Source: Penium margaritaceum
Lineage: Eukaryota > Streptophyta > Zygnematophyceae > Desmidiales > Peniaceae
Reading direction: 5' to 3'
DNA: 64,000 nucleotides
Assembly: GCA_023375785.1 (NCBI GenBank)
Contig: SZWC01002447.1
Coordinates: forward strand, 7,144 to 71,143
Shown here: positions 35,183 to 46,849 of the stretch, piece by piece
How positions within the stretch are numbered: position 1 is the first letter of the stretch
Layout: the number at the start of each line of letters is the position of its first letter
Position numbers and translations under genes: made by a program
The notes under the pieces: model-generated
Database searches by the model: none
Seen by the model: only the letters and a program-made list of their open reading frames with translations
Told to the model about the DNA's origin: nothing

Positions 35183-35989
35183 TTAGCTCCGCGTGACCCG
35201 TCGAGTGTCTCGAGTGCCTGTGAGAGCAGAGTTGGATGTGGGGAGGGATGGGCGGGGAGATGGTCGATGCGAAGTGAAGAGTGGAGTGAATGATCGAACG
35301 CCGGAACTTGAAATGAGACTGAGGATGCCTGCGCCAATCAATACATCCGCTTGACGCGGCGCGAGCCAGTCCGCCGCAAGCAGGATGTCATACGTGCAAA
35401 CGTCGCAAACTTGGACAGTGTGCACCGCATGTACATTTGCCACCTGCATGGGAAGGCCCGCGATCTGTCCGAGCGGCGCGTCGATGTCCCCGGTGGAGAT
35501 AGAGAAGCGGAGTCGAGTGGGCTGGATGAGGTGCTGCATGTGGAGCGAATGGACCATCCGGAGCGCGATCGTGGTGTGTGTGGCACCGGTGTCCACGATG
35601 GCTACAAACTTGCGTCCGCATATCCACACGTAACACCACGCCACGTGGACCTCGGAGGGTGCGGGCGGTCCGGGGGTGAGGGCCGCGGGCGACCAGGTGC
35701 GTGAGGCACGTGCGGCGGCATCACGCGCACTCGAGTGAGTGAGGGGGATGCATCGGGATAGCAAGCAGATGCCGGTCATGCTGTCTCGCGTGCATGAGAG
35801 GCGGATGCCAAGAGGGGAAAGGGAGGGATTGTGAGTGGTGAAGAGGGCGCGGAGACTTTCTGCAAACTCAGTAGAGTGAAGAAGGAAGTCTACCAGGGTG
35901 AGGGGATGGCGGTTGTCAAGGAGTGGGGTGGCGGGAACTTGAGTGTGCGGGTTGCTTGTGGGGCAGGTCTGTGGTGTAGTAGCGGACGG
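35183..35989 (-). pseudogene. Second aspartic protease module of the gypsy polyprotein (broken)
   Basis: It lies in frame after RNase H, separated by TGA at 35990. The N-terminal flank has RHPLTLVDFLLHS and SLSPLGIRLSCT, then the retropepsin core WICGRKFVAIVDTGATHTT with DTG at 35585-35593, and TYDILLAADWLAPRQADVL. The core aligns closely with protease 1 (WICGRKFLAIIDTGATHTT; TYDVLLGMDYLVPRQANLL), and the flank resembles the flank of protease 1 (VNFFEFLRIHP, then ISLNCT). The whole module of about 200 residues is thus a diverged duplicate. The active-site triplet is intact. The truncated relative at 61040-61533 encodes the start of the same module. Retropepsins work as dimers; whether the two forms pair with each other is an open question. 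Confidence 0.85.
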
Positions 35990-38143
35990 TCACGAGATTT
36001 TCGGGGGTGCATGTTGTGGGGGAAGATGGGGTGCGATCTCCTCCAGCGTCCAACCGCGGATGGTGGGGTTATACCTACAAGCAAGCTGTAGTCCAGACAT
36101 GGAGAGGGCTGGTAGGGTCTCCGCGAGTGCTAACTCCGCGGTAGGGTCAAGTTCATTCAGGAGTTGCAAGGCAACGTCCTGTTCCTCCTCATCAAATTCT
36201 CGTGCCACTCCCTCCCATTGCGCTTCAGTGTCTGGTGGCAGTGCCAGGACATTAAGGACATGCTCCGCGGCATCCAGAGGTGCCTGGTCAGGTTCTGGCC
36301 AGTCATGGCGCGGAAGTCGGCTCAGAGCATCCGCATTGCGGTTGGCAACCGCAGGCTGGTACTTGATTTTCATATTGTAGCCCTGCAGGAGGAGTGCCCA
36401 CTGGGCTAGGATGCCCTCATGGTTCTGGGTGGTGAGGAGCCATTGGAGAGCCTGATGGTCCGTGAAGACCGTGAATGACTTGCCATTCTTTGTGTAGTCG
36501 CGGAAGTGCTGGAGTGCCCAAAGGACAGCCAGGCATTCGCCCTTCACCGGCGGGTACTTCCGCTCTCCTTCGGCGAGAGCATGACTGGCGTATGCAATCA
36601 CCTTCTGGGTTGGTTCCTGCATTGTCTGGGATAGGATGGCGCCCGGCCCGTCCCCCGACCAGTCAGTGGTAATGGAGAACGGGAGGTTGAAGTCGGGGAA
36701 TTCAAGCATGGGTGCGGTGACTAGGCGGTGCTTGATTTCTGTCCATGCGTCCGCGCATTGTGATATCCAGTCAAACGGCACATCTTGGTGCGTCAACTCC
36801 TGGAGTGGCTTGATGATGCGTGCGTGGTTGCGGCCAAAATTCCGGTAGAAGGAGACAAAGCCCAGGAAGATTTTGACTTGTCCCGCGGAAGTGGGCTGAC
36901 GCCACTCCTGCACCGCCGCAATCTTCTCAGGATCAGTCTTGATGCCATCCGCACTCATCACGAAGCCAAGGAACTCCATTTCCGCAGCTCCGATGGAGCA
37001 CTTGGCTGCCTTGAGCTTGAGGTTGGCCTTGCGGAGGGCAGCGAAGACAGCGGCCAGGGAGGAGAACAGCTCTACGAAAGTGTGGGCCGCAACCATAATT
37101 TCGGCAATGTAGCAGCTGACATTGGGGATGCCACGGAGGGTGGAGTCCATGACCCGTTGAAACGTCGCGCTGGCATTGCGGAGTCCAAACGGCATGCGTG
37201 TGAACGCGTATAGTCCCTCTGGTGTCACGAATGCGGTCTTGGCAATGGAGTCTGGGTGCATGGGGACGGCATGGAAGGCAGCCTTAACGTCGAGCTTTAC
37301 GAACCATCCGCGACCCTGTTGTCGCTCCTGTATGTCAACGATTCGTGGCATGGGGTACGCATCCTCCTCGGTTACACGGTTGAGGTCTCGGAAGTCCACG
37401 CAAAATCGTTTGGACCCATCCGGTTTTCCCACGATGACCAAGTTGGCACGCCAGGGGCTGACGATTGGGACGATCACCCCTTGCGCCTTGAGTTCCGCGA
37501 GCCCCTCTGTGATGATCTTCTCATGCTCAGGGAGGATGCGCCGTACTTTCTGTTTTGTGGGCGCGGAATCCCCCGTGGAGATGATGTGGAAGGTTTCCAC
37601 GGCCCCCAGATCAACCGCGGACCCAGCGAAGATGTCCACAAATGCTTCTAGCAGGTCGTAGAAGTCCTGCTTTTGTGTTGGGGAAAGTCGTGAGTGGAGC
37701 ATGTGATCCCATCGCGGTGGTGGTGGTGGTGCTGTTCCGGGGAGTAGGTAGAACTCCTCCTCCTCCTCGAGTGGAGGGCCAGCTCGAAAGACTCTCTTTC
37801 CCCTATTCCACAGCCCCAGAAGGTTGGTCTGTACTCCGGGCTCGGTTGAATCTTGCGCGAGTTCCTTCCATTTGCCGGCTGTAATCTGTTCCGCGTTAGG
37901 CACATCCGCTGAGAGAGGTTGCACCCTGCTTGCATGGACCTGAGAATCCTCTGCCGCAGCATCCAGGAGGGAAAAGGAATCGCCGCCGGTTATAGTTATC
38001 ACTACCCTGTTGCCGATGGTGATGGGGCAATATGCTTCCTCCCCGAATGTAGAGCTGAGTCGCATAATTCCAAGGGAGAAGAGGAGGTTGGCTTGCCGCG
38101 GAACCAAGTAATCCATGCCCAGGAGCACGTCATACGTCCTGGC
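35990..38143 (-). pseudogene. gypsy reverse transcriptase-RNase H, open frame with catalytic YIDD changed to YIAE
   Basis: 712 codons open from the Met at 38128. RT motifs in order: ELKAQGVIVPIVSPWRANL; KRFCVDFRDLNRVTEEDAYP; WFVKLDVKAAFHAVPM, with the first catalytic Asp; TRMPFGLRNASATFQRVMD; then SCYIAEIMVA at the catalytic site (codons at 37100-37111, residues 340-343). The related copy reads YIDD, so both Asp are lost here (Asp-Asp to Ala-Glu). The connection has EFLGFVMSADGIKTDPEKI. RNase H has SITTDWSGDG, KGECLAVLWALQHF and VFTDHQALQWLL, so its acidic residues look present. NADALSRLPR marks the end. It is the longest undamaged stretch of the element. Polymerase activity is not expected. 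Confidence 0.93.
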
Positions 38144-38806
38144 TCACGTAACTTGGATGTTCAATGGTTCATGAAGGGATCCCACCTGCATGGGAAGGCC
38201 GTGAACTTCCCCGTCTCCATAGTCCATTCCGCCCGCCGAGTTGGTGAAGAGGCGGCGTGTGGGGAGGATGCGGTCTGCCCATCCGACCACCAGGAGGACG
38301 CGGAACGCCACAGTGGTATGAGTGGCTCCCGTGTCGATGATAGCCAAGAACTTCCTTCCACAGATCCAAACCACACAGCAGGTGACCTCGTAGTAGTTGT
38401 CCTCCTGTCGCGGTGGTTCCAAGGGCTGTGGTGCCCATCCCCACTCTCCTTCAGCGAGACTCAGTGCCAACGAAGTCTCGGGTACCACGCGGCGGGTATT
38501 CTGTGTGCCGGGTATAGGCGTGGTGCAGTTGAGGGAGATGCACACAGCTTGGAGGCGTTGATTGGCCCTGGCTAACTCTTCCTTCAGTCGCGGTGCACTC
38601 TCGGGATGAATGCGGAGGAACTCAAAGAAGTTGACTTCCGCAATGGGGGTGGTAAAGAGGCGGTGGACGGGGTCAGTGCTTCTCTCCGCGACTGCTGGAG
38701 CCATGTTGGGTGTCTGCGAAGATGGGGCAGGTTGCTTCTCCACCGGGAGTGGTGGTTTTGCCTGTCGTCGTTTCTCCGGCACGACGGTACGATTGACAAC
38801 TGCATC
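38144..38806 (-). pseudogene. First aspartic protease of the gypsy polyprotein
   Basis: Retropepsin-like module in frame between Gag (TAG at 38807) and RT (TGA at 38144). The N-terminal flank holds VHRLFTTPIAEVNFFEFLRI and SAPRLKEELARANQRLQAV. The core is CGRKFLAIIDTGATHTTVAF with DTG at 38327-38335. The C-terminal half crosses the TGA, with TYDVLLGMDYLVPRQ beyond it. At the TGA the relative copy has Gln in an otherwise matching ITQAQTYNILL. Active site intact. Confidence 0.88.
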
Positions 38807-41521
38807 CTAGAATCGCTCCTCCGCGGCCTCTGCTTTGCGCCTCAGGTCCTCTTCTACCCTGGCTGCCACCTGTAGGTCCCATCCGCGCAAGCCCAGTTCT
38901 TGGGCTCGTACAATGAGAGTCGTCTCTTCAGTAGTGGGAGGCAATTCTTTGGTCTCGTCCTCCACCATCGGTAGCCCCAATTTAACGTTGCGAGCTCCGC
39001 TCGCAGGGTTCGCGGATGCCTGTGGGTTGGGCAGAATGCCTTGCCCGCCCGGGGCAGCCTGGGGTTGATGATCCGGTGCCCGTCGCCCAGCTTGCGTCTG
39101 CTGTTGATGCTGCTGGTCCTGCCATGGTTGATTATAATACCGCTGCCACTGCAGCACCATGGGGTTCTGCTGCATGGGGTCGGTGCGCGGAGCACCCTGT
39201 CGTTTGCACGGGCAATCCCGAGCGATGTGCTCCAAGCTCTGGCAGGTGTAACACGCCTTTGGCTTGGGTTGAGAGGCCTATGTTGCTGGTGCTAGAGTGT
39301 GCGAGTCTCCGCCTTGATGCTTCCGCGTGGATCGCTGCCGCGTAGAAATGATCGTGGCGTCCTGCACCGCATCCTGCAGGGACTAGTAGCGCTCGAGGAT
39401 CATCAGATTGCTGATCTCATCGGGGAGTGCATGGATGAGATTCTGCAATAGGACCCACAGCGGCAGGCCTTCCCTTTGAGAGCACTTTGGGACTAATGCC
39501 CAAGTGAGGAACTGATCCAAAAACCTGTGAATGTCGGCATCCTTTTGCATGACTTCCTTTTCAATCTTGCGGAGTGCCTCTTCCTTGGTCAGCCGCTTGA
39601 AACGCTCGATCAGCACGTTGCCAAAGTCCTCGTAGGAGTTGAACGGCGCTCGCGCATTGTACTAGTCCTCCGCAGCACCCTGCAGATGGAACTCCGCGGT
39701 GGCCAAACAAAGATCTGGTGGGATCCGCCCTATGCTGGCATGTATGGTGATGTGCTTCAGCCAGGTCCACGGGTCATCCTCAGGGGTTCCCTGGAAGATG
39801 TCCAGCCGTGGAATATTGGCTGGTTGCGCGCGCACGTACTGCAGATGGGGCACGGTGTTCCAATTAGCCATGGATGTCACCGCGGGGAGTGGGTGCGAGG
39901 TCGCCGCCACCGAATAGCCCACGTGGCTAGTTTTTGGCTGCCCCTGAGGTGCTGGTGTGGGGCCGCTCATTGGAGCTGCCGCCAGGAGGGTATAGTAGTG
40001 AGTCGCAGTGGTCGCTTGCGTCGCGTAGGGTGCGGAATAAAATGTAGTCCCAGGAGGCGGTGTCTGGGTGCTCGGTGCGGCAGGGGCTGTAGTTCCTGGC
40101 AGCCAATAGCCCTGCGGTGGAGGATGTGACCCTGCAGAGTGGTAGAGCGGGAAGGTAGTAGGTACTGCAGGGGTTACAGTGGCTCCTGGGGTCGGCGGGA
40201 GCGCAGGATAGGCGGAGTGGGGCACAGTCGTCTGTACCTGGCTGGTAGGTGGTGGTGCGTGAGCCGCGACTCCAGCCGACGCGGTGCCCATCGGCTGCTT
40301 ATGATAGACCGGGTGTCCAACCATCACGGGCATTAGTTGCTTCGCCATGGGGACTGGCGGTGGTTGTGACGGTGTCTACTGCATAAGGGCCTGCTGTGTT
40401 ACTCCTGCCGCAGAGTGCGTGGCCCACGGGCCAATCATCATCCAGCCCGGCGGGGCTTTGGTAGAGGAGGTTGCTATAGGCCCCGCTTGCGGCAGAGACC
40501 CAGGCAGTCCTGGGTGGGGGTGAGGCTGGGGCCCTGCAAGTGGCTGTTGTGTTGCTTGTAGTGGCTGCGGAACCAAAAGGGATTGGTGCACCATCACCTC
40601 TCTCTGTTCCAATGGCGGTGTCCCTTGCCATCCCGTAAATTGTGGGTTTTGACTTGCCGTTGCCCTCACGCTTGGTGTCACTGGGGTGTTTGCCATATTT
40701 GATCGCGGATTCACCTGGAGAGATACTTCTTCCGTCACGGTGGGCAGCCTAGTGCCAACTGCCTGTCCCTCTGCTGACCGTTCTGCTGCTTGTGGGTAGG
40801 GCTGCTGCTCCGCTTCTGGCATGGCGGGTGGCATGCCCAACTGTTCGATGAACACTCCCTGCGACGGCTGTCTCACCCCCCTTGTTCCCCTTGCTAAAGG
40901 TGAGCGTTCCGCCGGCATGTACCTCAGCTGCGGTTGGTGGCGGTGGGCACACTCCAGGGTTGGCACCCTGGGGACATATGGAGTCGGGGAGGTTTCCAAC
41001 CCTGCTAGGGACGCGGAGGGCAGGTAGTCTTCCTCTTCTACCCGTGACGGCTGTCTTCCGCTGCGCCGCTGGTAGACTGGTCCTTGGTATGCCATGGACT
41101 TCCCGCTCTCGGAGAGTCTGTCTGCTGGCGGTGGCACATTGGAAAACCACCGCTGCTCCATAGAGACGTTGGCCTAGAGCTGGTGGGTTCCGCACACATC
41201 TTGGCTGCGTATGCTTTCCACCTCCACGCGGTCCTCCAACGCGTCCATGATGCGCCACCAGTGTAGCTGTTCCAGCCACTCGGTGACTCTTCAGTGCTGC
41301 ACCAGTGGATCCGCGCCTGGCGACGAACTGACGGGTGTGCGAGAGGGCGTGGGGGAGGTGTCTCTACTGTCCACCTGTGTGGCCGCACGCCACGGCAGGA
41401 AGTGGCGTAGAGAAGTTTGCTGTGAATGCTGCCGGTGCCGCCTCCGCGTGTCCTGATGCACGAAGCTGGCTGCCCACATGTATGACTGAATCTGAAGGTC
41501 GCGTGCAGTTCCGCTAGACAA
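38807..41521 (-). pseudogene. gag: gypsy Gag with CCHC zinc knuckle (broken by in-frame stops)
   Basis: One frame from 41521 (Met about 40 bases inside the LTR) to TAG at 38807, with six internal stops at 41291, 41174, 40376, 39662, 39383 and 39278. Parts conserved with the copy at 54220: SSSPGADPLVQH; VTEWLEQLHWWRIMDALEDR; VYQRRSGRQ; the retrotransposon-gag block with PANIPRLDIFQGTPEDDPWTW, FNSYEDFGNVLIERFKRLT and EGLPLWVLLQNLIHALPDE. The knuckle CYTCQSLEHIARDC (about 39214-39255) fits CX2CX4HX4C. Between these lies a Pro/Gln/Thr-rich linker. At 39662 a TAG stands where the relative has Trp (WYNARAPF). The Met used by the element is uncertain: 41521 is the first in this frame, and homology with the other copy is already visible near 41330. 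Confidence 0.87.
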
Positions 41522-41540
41522 AGAGCAGGGAACACTCCAC

Positions 41541-41554
41541 GCTCACCACACCAT
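41541..41554 (-). other. Candidate primer-binding site of the large gypsy element
   Basis: On the minus strand TGGTGTGGTGAGCG begins 6 bases after the 5' LTR. The equivalent site in the other copy is TGGTGCAGTGAGCG (55330-55343). TGG at the start matches the CCA end of a tRNA. It is not the common plant initiator-Met site (TGGTATCAGAG). I cannot name the tRNA. Confidence 0.5.
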
Positions 41555-41560
41555 GACACT

Positions 41561-42868
41561 GATACCCCCAGTTTTGCCGTGCAATGCTCTCCTTCCGCCC
41601 TCTCTGGTTCCGCGCCGGGTCTGCTCCGCGTCTCTGCCGTTCCGCGGCTCCGCGGTGCACTTGTTCAATGGTTCTCCGCTGCCTCTCCTGGTCTTCCGCG
41701 GATGCCTCCCACCCTCAGGACCCGGCGCGTGGGTAGTGCTCTGCAGCTTACTCCTTGCCGGCACAAGAGTCTGCCACCTCGTGGCCTGTGACTCCTCGCG
41801 GAACCCCGTTCCACGGCCGTGCGCAAGGCCGCGACGTCGCCGGCAGCACCCTTCACCCTACTTGCGTTCTTTGGTGGTGATAATTCCCAACGGAATCCTT
41901 GTTGGACCTAAGATCAGAAGGGGAGCGACCAATAGGACAGGCATACACTCAGAAGAGAAGACTTCGTCCTCCGCGGAATGCCTCCGCGGCGAGCACTCTT
42001 CCTGCTCCTTAGACGGGGGCGGATCTCAGATGAGAAGCGGGAGCGGAAGCAGGAACTTGATTGATGAATGCGCGGATCAAAGATACATGTGGCGGCGGTC
42101 CGGATCTGAATGAGTCAGGAATTTAGTATTTCAACTGGCAATGACACTTGCATCAAGTCGGACAATGCAAGATCAGATCAAGATTCCGTCATCCTGGTTC
42201 CTCCGCTACACAGCTACTTTATAATCACCCAACCTAGCTCTCTAAGTCTCCTCCTACAACACTCTTTCCTCTACTTCGGACTCCGCGCGGTGCGTTACGT
42301 GCACCGCGGGTCTCGTCCTCGATCACACAACAGACTACTTCTACATTTTTCTGCCCTACTACTGCTTCTTCCTTCACTCCGCGGCTTGGGTGCGCGCGGT
42401 CTTGTGTTCTTCCTCGAATCTTCGTCTTCGCACGGTGCGTCCTCCCGGCCCTCCTCCGTGATCACCGCTGCCAATCCTGGGCTCTCATTGGCCGAGCTCC
42501 TGCCGCCCTCTTCCTGACATCCGGTTCTGCCGGCGGATGTCTTGCACGTCCGACGATCCTGCTTCAATCCCACCTCTCCGCGGCTCGGCACATGTTCTCT
42601 TTCAACCGTGGATTCTCATCCCTGCCCATCCCGTCTATTTTTCGCCTCCTCCGCCACTGGATTCTGCACCACCCCATGCTCTACCGCAACCTCATTGCGG
42701 GAGCCAGCATTCCTTGCGCGTCCTCCGGTGCTCCGCGGCCTATCCTTCATCCTTCTCCGCGGATCTGTAGTCGCGGCCGCCTCTTTCCGCGGACTTGTAG
42801 GTCGCGGCGACTTCCTTCCGTGGATCCACCTTCTTCTCAGCGGAGATGCGGTGGATCTTCGCCTAACA
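41561..42868 (-). repeat. 5' LTR of the large gypsy element
   Basis: On the plus strand it begins TGATACCCCC and ends GCCTAACA; length 1308 bp. It aligns end to end with 27775-29083. The hairpin is at 42286-42308. It is followed on the right by satellite DNA starting with TSD ATATG. The element's promoter should lie in this LTR; I did not find a convincing TATA box. Confidence 0.93.
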
Positions 42869-45800
42869 ATATGCCACTAACCATGACTAGAAGAATTTCA
42901 CAGTGTGTGGTCAACAATGAGACCTCATAAGACGAGTCAAAAAATTTCAGAGGGGAAACAATGGGTTGGGAACACTAGCTACAAAGTAGCAAGTAAAAAG
43001 AACTTTAACAAGTAGTGGCACGGTGTGGCTAGCGTGCACAATGACCAACAAAATATGCATACGTTACTCACTATGACCAAAGAAGTCCACTATGTGTGGT
43101 CAACATTCACAACTCAGAACACGCGTCACAAATGGTCAGAGGAAGAGACGATGGTTTTGGAACCCTATGTATCCACTAGAAAGGACAAAGAACTTCAATA
43201 CATAGTGGCCAAGTGTGGCTACTATGCACACGGAGCAACCAAACTAGGCATATGTCACTGACCATGACCACAAAATTTCAGTATGGGTGGTCAACGTTCA
43301 CAATCCATAACAGGAGTCACAAATTGCCAGGGGGGAAAAATGGTTTTGAAATATTAGTTTCCAACTAGCAAGTACAACGACCTTTAAAAAGTAGGAGCAC
43401 GGTGTTGCTACCATGCACAGTAACCGACCAAAGTAGGCACATGTACTGCCTTTGACTAAAGAAATACGCTGTGTGTGGTCAACGTTGAAAACTCATAATA
43501 CGAGTCACAAATGGTCAGAGGGGGAAAGAATGGTTTGGGAACACCAGGTATCAACTAGCAAGCACAGGGACTTTCAATACGTAGTGGCACGGTCTGGCTA
43601 CCATGTACAATAACCAACCAAAGTAGGCATGTGTCACTGACCATGACCAAAGAATGTCACTATGTGTGGTCAACTTTGACAACTCAGAACACGAGTCACA
43701 AATGGTCACAGGGGGAAACAATGGGTTGGGAACACTAGATATCAACTAGCAAGTAAAAACACCTTCAACAAGTAGTGGCAGGGTGTGGCTAGCTTGCACA
43801 GTGACCAACCAAAGGATGCATACGTCACGGAATATGACCAAAGAAGTCCTTTATGTGTGGTCAACATTGAAAACTCATAACAAAAATCACACATGGTCAG
43901 AGTGAGAGAGAATGGCTTGGGAACCCTATGTATCGACTAGAGAGGAAAAAGATATTCAATACATAGTGGCACGGTGTGGCTACAATGCACACCAAACAAC
44001 CAAACTAGGTATGTGTCACCGACCATGACCAAAGAATTTCAATATGGGTGGTCAGCATGCACAACCCATAACACGAGTCACAAATGGTCATAGGGGGAAA
44101 CAATGGTTTTGGAATATCAATTTTCAACTAGCAAGTACAATTACCTACAGTAAGTACTAGCACGGTGTGGCTACCATGCACAATGACCAATCAAAGTAGG
44201 CATATGTACTGCCTTTGACCAAAGAAATCCGCTGTGTGTGGTCAACATTGACAACTCATAATACGGGTCAGAAATGGCCAGAGGGGGAAACAATGGGATG
44301 GGAACACTGGGTATCAACTAGCAAGCACAGTGACCTTCAATAAGTAGTGGCAAGGTGTGGCTACCATGTACACTAACCAACCAAAGTAGGCATGTGTCAC
44401 TGACCATGACCAAAGAATGTCACTATGTGTGGTGAAATTGGACAACTCATAACACGAGTCACAACGGGTTAGAGGGGGAAATAATAGTTTGTGAATACTA
44501 GTTATCGATTAGCAAGTACAAAGGCCTTCCATATGTAGTGGCACAGTGTGGCTACCATGCACAGTGGCCAACCAAAGCATGCATATGTCACTGACCATGA
44601 CCAAAGAATTTCACTTCATGTGGTCAATGTTAACAACTCACAACAAGAGTCACAGATAGTCAAAGGGGGTAACAATGGTTTGGGAACACCGGCTATCAAC
44701 TAGAAAGCACAGAGATCTTGAGTACGTAGTGACACGGCGTGGCAACCATGTACAGTGACAAGCCAAAGTAGGCATATGCCAATAATCATGACCAAAAGAA
44801 TTTCACAGTGTATGGTCAACGTGAAAAACTCATAACACGAGTCACAACTGGTCAGAAGTGGAAACAATGGGCTGGGAACACTAGTTATGAACAATCAAGT
44901 AAAAATACCTTCAACAAGTAGTGGCACGTTATGGCTTTTGTGCACAGTGACCAATCAAAGGATGCATACGTAACTGACTATGACCAAAGAAGTCCACTAT
45001 CTGTGGTCAACATTGACAACTCATAACACAAGTCACAAATGGTCAGAGGGAGAAACAATGGTTTTGGAACCCTATGTATTGACTAGAAAGGACAAAGAAC
45101 TTCAATACGCACTGGCACGGTGTGGCTACTATGCACACCAAACAACCAAACTAGGCATATGTCACTGACTATGACCAAAGAATTTCAATGTGGGTGGTCA
45201 ACGTTCACAACCCATAACACGAGTCACAAATGGTCAGAGGGGGAAAGAATGGTTTTGGAATACAAGTTTGCAACTAGCAAGTACTACTACCTTCAATAAG
45301 TAGTAGCACCGTGTGGCTACCATGCACAATGACCGGCCAGAGTAGGCACATGTACTACCTTTGACCAAAGAAACCCGCTGTGCGTGGCCAATGTTCACAA
45401 CTTATGATACGAGTCACAAATGGTCACAGGGGGAAACAATGGTTTGGGAACAGAAGCTATCAACTACCAAGAACAAGGACCTTCAATAAATAGTGGCACG
45501 GTGTGGCTACCATGTACAATGACCAACCAATGTAGGCATGTGTCACTGACCATGACCAAAGAATGTCACTATGTGTGGTCACATTTAACAACTCATAACA
45601 CAAGTCACAAATGGTCAGAGTGGGAAACAATGGTTCGTGAATAATAGTTATTGATTAGCAAGTACAAAGACCTTCAATACGTAGTGGCACAGTGAGGCTA
45701 CCATGCACAGCGACCAACCAAAGTATAAACATGTCACTGACCATGACCAAAGAATTTCACTTCATGTGGTCAACGTGGACAACTCATAACAAGTGTCACA

Positions 45801-46849
45801 GATAGGTAGAGGGGATAACCATAGTTTGCAAACACTCGCTGTCAACTAGAAAGCACAAAGACCTTCAGTACGTAGTGACACGATGTGGTAACCGTGAACT
45901 GTGACCAACCAAGGTAGGCATATGCCACCTTCATAACCAAACGAATTTCACAGTGTGTGATCAACGTTGAAAACTCATTACACGAGTCACAGATGGTCAG
46001 AGGGGTACACAATGGGTTGGGAACACTAGTTATCAAATAGCAAGTACAAAGACTTTCAACAAGTAGTGGCACGGTGTGCTTAGCGTGCACAGTGACCAAC
46101 CAAAGGATGCATACGTCACTGACTATGACCAAAGAAGTCCACTATGTGTGGTCAACATTGACAACTCATAACACGAGTCACAAATGGTAAGAGGGAGAGA
46201 CAATGGGTTGGGACACCTATGTGTTGCCTAGAAAGGACAAAGAACTTCGATACGTTGTGGCACGGTGTGGCTACTATGCACATAGAACAACCAACCTACG
46301 CATGTGTATTTGACCATGACCAAAGAATTGAATTATGGGTAGTCAACGTTAACAACCCATGATACGAGTCACAAATGGTCAGAGGGGGAAAACGATGGTT
46401 TCGGAATATTAGTTTTCAGCTAGCAAGTACAATGACCTTCACTAAGTAGTAGCATGGTGTGGCTACCATGCACAATGACCCAGAAATGTAGGCATATGTA
46501 CTGCCTTTGACCAAAGAAATCCGCTGTGTGTGGTTCACATTGACAACTCATAATGCAAGTCACAAATGGTCAGAGGGGGAAACAATGGTTTGGGAACACC
46601 AGGTATCAACTTGCAAGAGCATGGACCCTCAATAAGCAGTGGTACGGTGTGGCTACCATGTACAATAGCCAGCAAAAGAAGGCATGTATCACTGACCATC
46701 ACCAAAGAATGTCACTATGTGTGGTCAACATTGACAACTCATAACTCGAGTCACAAGTGGTCAGAGAGGGAAATAATGGTTTGTGAATACTAGTTATCGA
46801 TTGGCAAGTACAAAGACCTTCAGTATGTACTGGCACAGTGTGGCTACCA

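Larger units (their letters stand above)
27775..42868 (-). mobile_element. 15.1-kb Ty3/gypsy element with two proteases and a C-terminal PHD-finger array
   Basis: Complete element coding on the minus strand. LTRs of about 1.3 kb lie at both ends (41561-42868 is 5', 27775-29083 is 3'). TSD is ATGTG on the left (27770-27774) and ATATG on the right (42869-42873), one mismatch. Coding order: Gag, protease 1, RT, RNase H, protease 2, Pro-rich segment, coiled coil, integrase, SH3-like tail, acidic linker, PHD-like fingers, polypurine tract. Two long reading frames carry everything. Frame 1 runs 41521 to 32123 with no frameshift but with stops at 41291, 41174, 40376, 39662, 39383, 39278, 38807, 38144, 35990, 35183, 33920, 33620 and 32123. 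Frame 2 runs 32122 to 29107 with stops at 31171, 30379, 30103 and 29518. RT before integrase makes it gypsy. About 3.9 kb lies between RNase H and integrase, where ordinary gypsy elements have almost nothing. Confidence 0.93.

Noticed and set aside
31171-35989. Second gypsy element nested in the first, to explain protease 2 and integrase
   Set aside because: No internal LTRs or TSD are seen, the frame runs on from RNase H, and the truncated sister copy carries the start of the same module after RNase H.
19976-41521. UAG (and UAA) reassigned to Gln as in some green algae
   Set aside because: Gln is normally written CAG/CAA throughout, TAG also stands at Trp sites, and TGA and TAA stops and frameshifts occur too. 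Decay explains this better, though the TAG bias is reported as a finding.
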